A stretch of 64,000 nt of DNA from the NCBI RefSeq assembly GCF_947260015.1, contig NZ_CAMYOM010000018.1, positions 1 to 64,000 on the forward strand, written 5' to 3'. The notes beneath the pieces are model-generated. The model did not search any database. It was not told the DNA's origin and saw only the letters and a list, made by a program, of their open reading frames with translations. The stretch's first letter is position 1. Every line of letters begins with the position of its first letter. This DNA is from an uncultured Eudoraea sp. Lineage in GTDB: Bacteria; Bacteroidota; Bacteroidia; Flavobacteriales; Flavobacteriaceae. Made by a program: the position numbers and the translations under genes. Below are positions 61,511 through 64,000 of this stretch, piece by piece.

Positions 61511-61553
61511 TGATAAATATCATATTATCTACATTTCACATGACGTAATTTTG
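61511..61553 (+). promoter_or_regulatory. tonB promoter with Crp/Fnr-like site
   Basis: TGATAAATATCA (61511-61522), which fits the E. coli FNR core TGAT-N4-ATCA, is centred exactly 33 bp before the centre of the perfect -7 box TAATTTTG (61546-61553). The ATG follows at 61577, 23 bases after the box. Confidence 0.65.
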
Positions 61554-61576
61554 GGTATATCATAATTCAAATAGTC

Positions 61577-62299
61577 ATGCAAGTCAAAAAAAACCCAAAA
61601 GTCGATTTAAATAGAAATAGAGGGCTGTATTTTGTAATAGGACTTACAGTCGTTCTGTTTTTGACCTGGCGTGCTTTAGAATACAAATCGTATCCTACAG
61701 ACACCATAACTCTGGACATTGCGCAGGCCGTAGATGACCTTAAAGAAGATGTACCGGTAACAGAGATTATAAAAACAACACCACCACCACCACCACCTGC
61801 TGCTCCTGAAGTAATTGAAGTCGTAGAAGACACAGAGGAAATAGAAGAAACAATTATTGAGAGTACAGAAACTAGTCAGGAATCAGTGATTGAAGAGGTA
61901 ATGGACGTTGATGATGTTGAAGTTGGAGAAGAAGAAGAGGATATCGTAGTCCCCTTTGCAGTCATAGAAAATGTTCCAATTTATCCCGGTTGTGAAAATG
62001 CAAAAGGCAATGATGAACGTAAAGCTTGTTTTCAAAAAATGATACAAGCCCATATTGTTAAAGAATTTACTTATCCCGAGAGTGCCCTTGAACTGGGAAT
62101 TAAAGGAAAAGTATTTGTACAATTTATGATTAATTCTAAAGGAGTAGTAGAGTCAATAAGGACAAGGGGTCCAGATAAACTATTGGAGAAAGAAGCACAT
62201 CGAATTATTGCTTCACTCCCTAATATGACTCCGGGGATGCAACGCGGAAAATCTGTAAAAGTTCCATATAGTATACCTATTAACTTTATGATTCAATAG
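61577..62299 (+). CDS. TonB-family energy transducer, 240 aa
   Basis: It passes proton-motive energy to TonB-dependent outer-membrane receptors. One membrane helix (about 17-33), a short proline stretch (TTPPPPPPAAPE, about 67-78), an acidic Glu-rich spacer (about 80-135) and a TonB C-terminal domain (about 150-240: YPGCENAKGNDERKACFQK, then LELGIKGKVFVQFMINSKGVVESI) are in order. No exbB or exbD is adjacent, so it is probably one of several TonBs. Its promoter carries the same palindrome as nifJ and korA. Confidence 0.92.
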   Translation: MQVKKNPKVDLNRNRGLYFVIGLTVVLFLTWRALEYKSYPTDTITLDIAQAVDDLKEDVPVTEIIKTTPPPPPPAAPEVIEVVEDTEEIEETIIESTETSQESVIEEVMDVDDVEVGEEEEDIVVPFAVIENVPIYPGCENAKGNDERKACFQKMIQAHIVKEFTYPESALELGIKGKVFVQFMINSKGVVESIRTRGPDKLLEKEAHRIIASLPNMTPGMQRGKSVKVPYSIPINFMIQ

Positions 62300-62323
62300 A
62301 AATAGATCACATGACTATTTCCT

Positions 62324-62378
62324 GAGGATTGATTCAACTAATACCGAGGTATTGGAAAGAATCAATCCTCATTTTGGC
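62324..62378. terminator. Two-tier hairpin between convergent genes
   Basis: GAGGATTGATTC (62324-62335) pairs with GAATCAATCCTC (62359-62370). Inside the 23-base loop AATACC and GGTATT form a second stem (62340-62353). It lies between tonB and the metallophosphoesterase and overlaps the latter's last codons. It has no long T-run on the plus side but could stop transcription from both sides. Confidence 0.6.
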
Positions 62379-63264
62379 TATAGTCCACTAACTTCTGTGG
62401 TCCTTCGAGTAATACCCGTACAATTTGAAGCGTACCATCTTCCTTAGTTGCGATCTGCCATTTTATAAGAGAAATTTCTCCATATACTATTTCAATCCCC
62501 GTAATACTTCTGGGGTGCACACAACTACCATCGTTAAATAAAGGGATATCACCGGGTTCAGGGAATCTGGGCCTATGGGTATGACCCATCACGGTTATTT
62601 TTAAGTTATTTCGCAGAATCCATTTCTTGATCCTTTTCTCCACCTTTATTAATTCACGGTTGTTCCTGGCCGGACTTGTGGGATCCGCTATTCCCCAAAC
62701 TTGCAAGGGTTTCCAAAGAATGCGAACCATGAATCGATTAAATCGCCATCCGTGATAATTCATAAAATCGGCCTGATGCCCGTGAGTTAAAAATAACTCC
62801 TGACCACTCTCTCTGTGTTTTAAAACTATAGCCTCATGAAACTTCAATTTATCTAATAAAGCAGCTTCTTTTTCATCTTTGGGTTCAAAGTAGGTATAAA
62901 GATTTTTTTTTACATATTCCGGGTTTCGATAAACCATATCGTGGTTCCCGTATATCATATGCAACTTGTTTTCCTCGTGAAAAAGCTTCATTAGCAGGTA
63001 AATATTCTTATGGGCTTCAAAAATTGGTTCAAAAGTTAAATTCTCCCAGAGTTCATCGCCATCTCCAAGTTCACAGTATTGAAAGCCATTATTATAATAA
63101 TGCTTTAAAGCGTGATAATAGATATTTCTGTTATTGGCAAACTCATCTGCAAAACTATTGTCTCCCCGGTGACAATCACTAAAAAGAATAAACTTGGAGG
63201 AGTCGTCAAAGGCTATGATTTTGGCCCTTTTGTAAGCGTTATTAAGTCTGTTATCTGAAGACAT
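62362..63264 (-). CDS. Calcineurin-like metallophosphoesterase, 300 aa
   Basis: The di-metal motifs are in order: FSDCHRGD (about 28-35), ELGDGDELWENL (about 61-72), MIYGNHDMV (about 98-106), THGHQADF (about 159-166) and VMGHTHRPRF (about 224-233). The extra Gly/Asp spacing resembles UDP-diacylglucosamine-hydrolase-like or UDP-2,3-pyrophosphatase-type members, but the substrate cannot be set. It stands alone. Confidence 0.88.
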   Translation of the reverse strand: MSSDNRLNNAYKRAKIIAFDDSSKFILFSDCHRGDNSFADEFANNRNIYYHALKHYYNNGFQYCELGDGDELWENLTFEPIFEAHKNIYLLMKLFHEENKLHMIYGNHDMVYRNPEYVKKNLYTYFEPKDEKEAALLDKLKFHEAIVLKHRESGQELFLTHGHQADFMNYHGWRFNRFMVRILWKPLQVWGIADPTSPARNNRELIKVEKRIKKWILRNNLKITVMGHTHRPRFPEPGDIPLFNDGSCVHPRSITGIEIVYGEISLIKWQIATKEDGTLQIVRVLLEGPQKLVDYSQNED

Positions 63265-63337
63265 TATTATAATTTGTATAAATATCCAAAAAATGCACCG
63301 AACAACGCTAAAATTACTTTAACAAAAAGAAATCGAA

Positions 63338-63345
63338 TAGTTTTG
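63338..63345 (+). promoter_or_regulatory. Candidate -7 box for the last gene in the window
   Basis: TAGTTTTG (TAnnTTTG) lies 34 bases before the ATG at 63380. No palindrome precedes it at the -40 position. Confidence 0.45.
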
Positions 63346-63379
63346 TAATTTTACGGTCAATCTGTAGACATATATTATT

Positions 63380-64000
63380 ATGGGATCTATAAATAAAGAT
63401 ATGCCGCTGGAAATGTTAATTAGCTTCGATAAGCTATTACAGCGGTATGATACTATGGCCAAAAGTGATGATGCGTTTTTATCATCCCGGGCTAAGTATG
63501 TACTGGAAGCTCAGGCACCATTTCCTGAATTAAGGGATGGTTTTTCGGATATTAAACTTCTTGAAAAACACAAAGATGTTATTCGTATTATTCTGCAGGA
63601 TTCATTTGCCGAGGTATTGAGCGAGAATGAAATTAAGGCTGCTTCTCTACCTTATTTTGATATTGTATTTAATAAGTCCAAAAGATTTCAGAAAATTTTA
63701 GAAAATGCCGGTAAGGATTTTAAACCTTTTATACGCAATCAGGATGAAGGGATAGATTATATTATGGCCAGTACAGTAATTCTTAAATTCCATTATGGAT
63801 TTAACCTCGATTTTAGTAGACCGTATTTCTATGATATACCAGATGCTAATGGAGTTATGCATCATTATCGCATTTTATACAATGCTGATTTTATGGATAT
63901 ATTACCAACAGATTTGGCAAAAGAGATAACCCAGACAGATGTTGATAAACTATTAGAAAATCCGGAAGATCTTGAACTCTGGAAGGAAATGATACCGCCA
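63380..64000 (+). CDS. N-terminal part of a large unknown protein (cut by window end), at least 207 aa
   Basis: The frame is open from ATG 63380 to the window end without a stop. The sequence is soluble and helical/mixed (MLISFDKLLQRYDTMAK; SSRAKYVLEAQAPFPELRDGF; VIRIILQDSFAEVLSENEIKAA; ILKFHYGFNLDFSRPYFYDIP). It recalls the N-terminal half of large GAF-domain-containing proteins of Flavobacteria, but the defining domain would lie beyond the window. Family is a guess from memory; coding status is firm. Confidence 0.7.
   Translation, partial: MGSINKDMPLEMLISFDKLLQRYDTMAKSDDAFLSSRAKYVLEAQAPFPELRDGFSDIKLLEKHKDVIRIILQDSFAEVLSENEIKAASLPYFDIVFNKSKRFQKILENAGKDFKPFIRNQDEGIDYIMASTVILKFHYGFNLDFSRPYFYDIPDANGVMHHYRILYNADFMDILPTDLAKEITQTDVDKLLENPEDLELWKEMIPP

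Noticed and set aside
1-64000. CRISPR arrays, tRNA or rRNA genes, insertion sequences, prophage or restriction-modification and other defence systems
   Set aside because: None seen by reading both strands; gaps are short and AT-rich, without repeated units or cloverleaf-like sequence.

Overview
The window reads as the chromosome of a low-GC Bacteroidota, almost certainly a (probably marine) Flavobacteriaceae; the genus cannot be fixed from the sequence. The evidence is type IX secretion C-terminal domains, families typical of the group (DUF3098, DUF4271, DUF4296, LuxE-like acyl transferase), the Bacteroidota promoter element TAnnTTTG about 30 bases before many genes, and the near absence of Shine-Dalgarno sequences. 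Codon use looks even throughout. I found no rRNA, tRNA, CRISPR array, transposase or prophage.

Layout. 1-2.8 kb: the HlyD and TolC end of a type I export system. 3-7 kb: a thioredoxin-like gene facing a leftward envelope/housekeeping operon (ftsX, DUF3098, uppP, truB, TonB-like protein). 7-16 kb: leuS, alanine dehydrogenase, a YugP-type zinc peptidase, an Lrp regulator, a saccharopine-dehydrogenase-like gene, DUF423 and pckA. 16-26 kb: hemD/DUF4271/GT39, dolichol-phosphate-mannose synthase-like/dihydroorotase/DUF4296, an epimerase, tyrS, sterol desaturase and LuxE-like genes. 26-32 kb: two tiny T9SS-sorted proteins, a two-component system, trmB, a LysE transporter, an alkyltransferase-like protein, and the Mrp and NifU iron-sulfur genes. 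32-35 kb: an ABC exporter, PhnA, a frameshifted small lipoprotein gene and a secreted protein. 35.4-52.6 kb: the energy locus described next. 52.7-64 kb: a HEPN protein, a secreted two-repeat protein, a probable D-amino-acid catabolic operon (gntP, ridA, D-threonine-aldolase-like gene, dipeptidase), aquaporin, DoxX plus a Tat-exported Gfo/Idh/MocA oxidoreductase, a TonB, a phosphoesterase, and the start of a large protein cut by the window end.

Most notable locus. korA-korB-nuoABCDHIJKLMN plus a 112-residue unknown ORF form one tight 14-gene leftward run. nuoE, nuoF and nuoG are absent. A dicluster ferredoxin gene diverges from korA and is followed by a full-length pyruvate:ferredoxin oxidoreductase (nifJ). 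This looks like an electron chain from 2-oxoacids to ferredoxin to an 11-subunit complex I and then quinone, in place of NADH:quinone oxidoreductase.

Shared control. Five promoters (korA-nuo, fdx, nifJ, doxX-Gfo and tonB) carry a 12-bp Crp/Fnr-like palindrome, TGAYNNNNRTCA. In all five its centre lies exactly 33 bp upstream of the centre of a TAnnTTTG/A -7 box, the place expected for a class II activator. No regulator gene of that family is in the window. I infer a redox- or energy-responsive regulon that joins the ferredoxin chain to the DoxX/Gfo pair and to a TonB.
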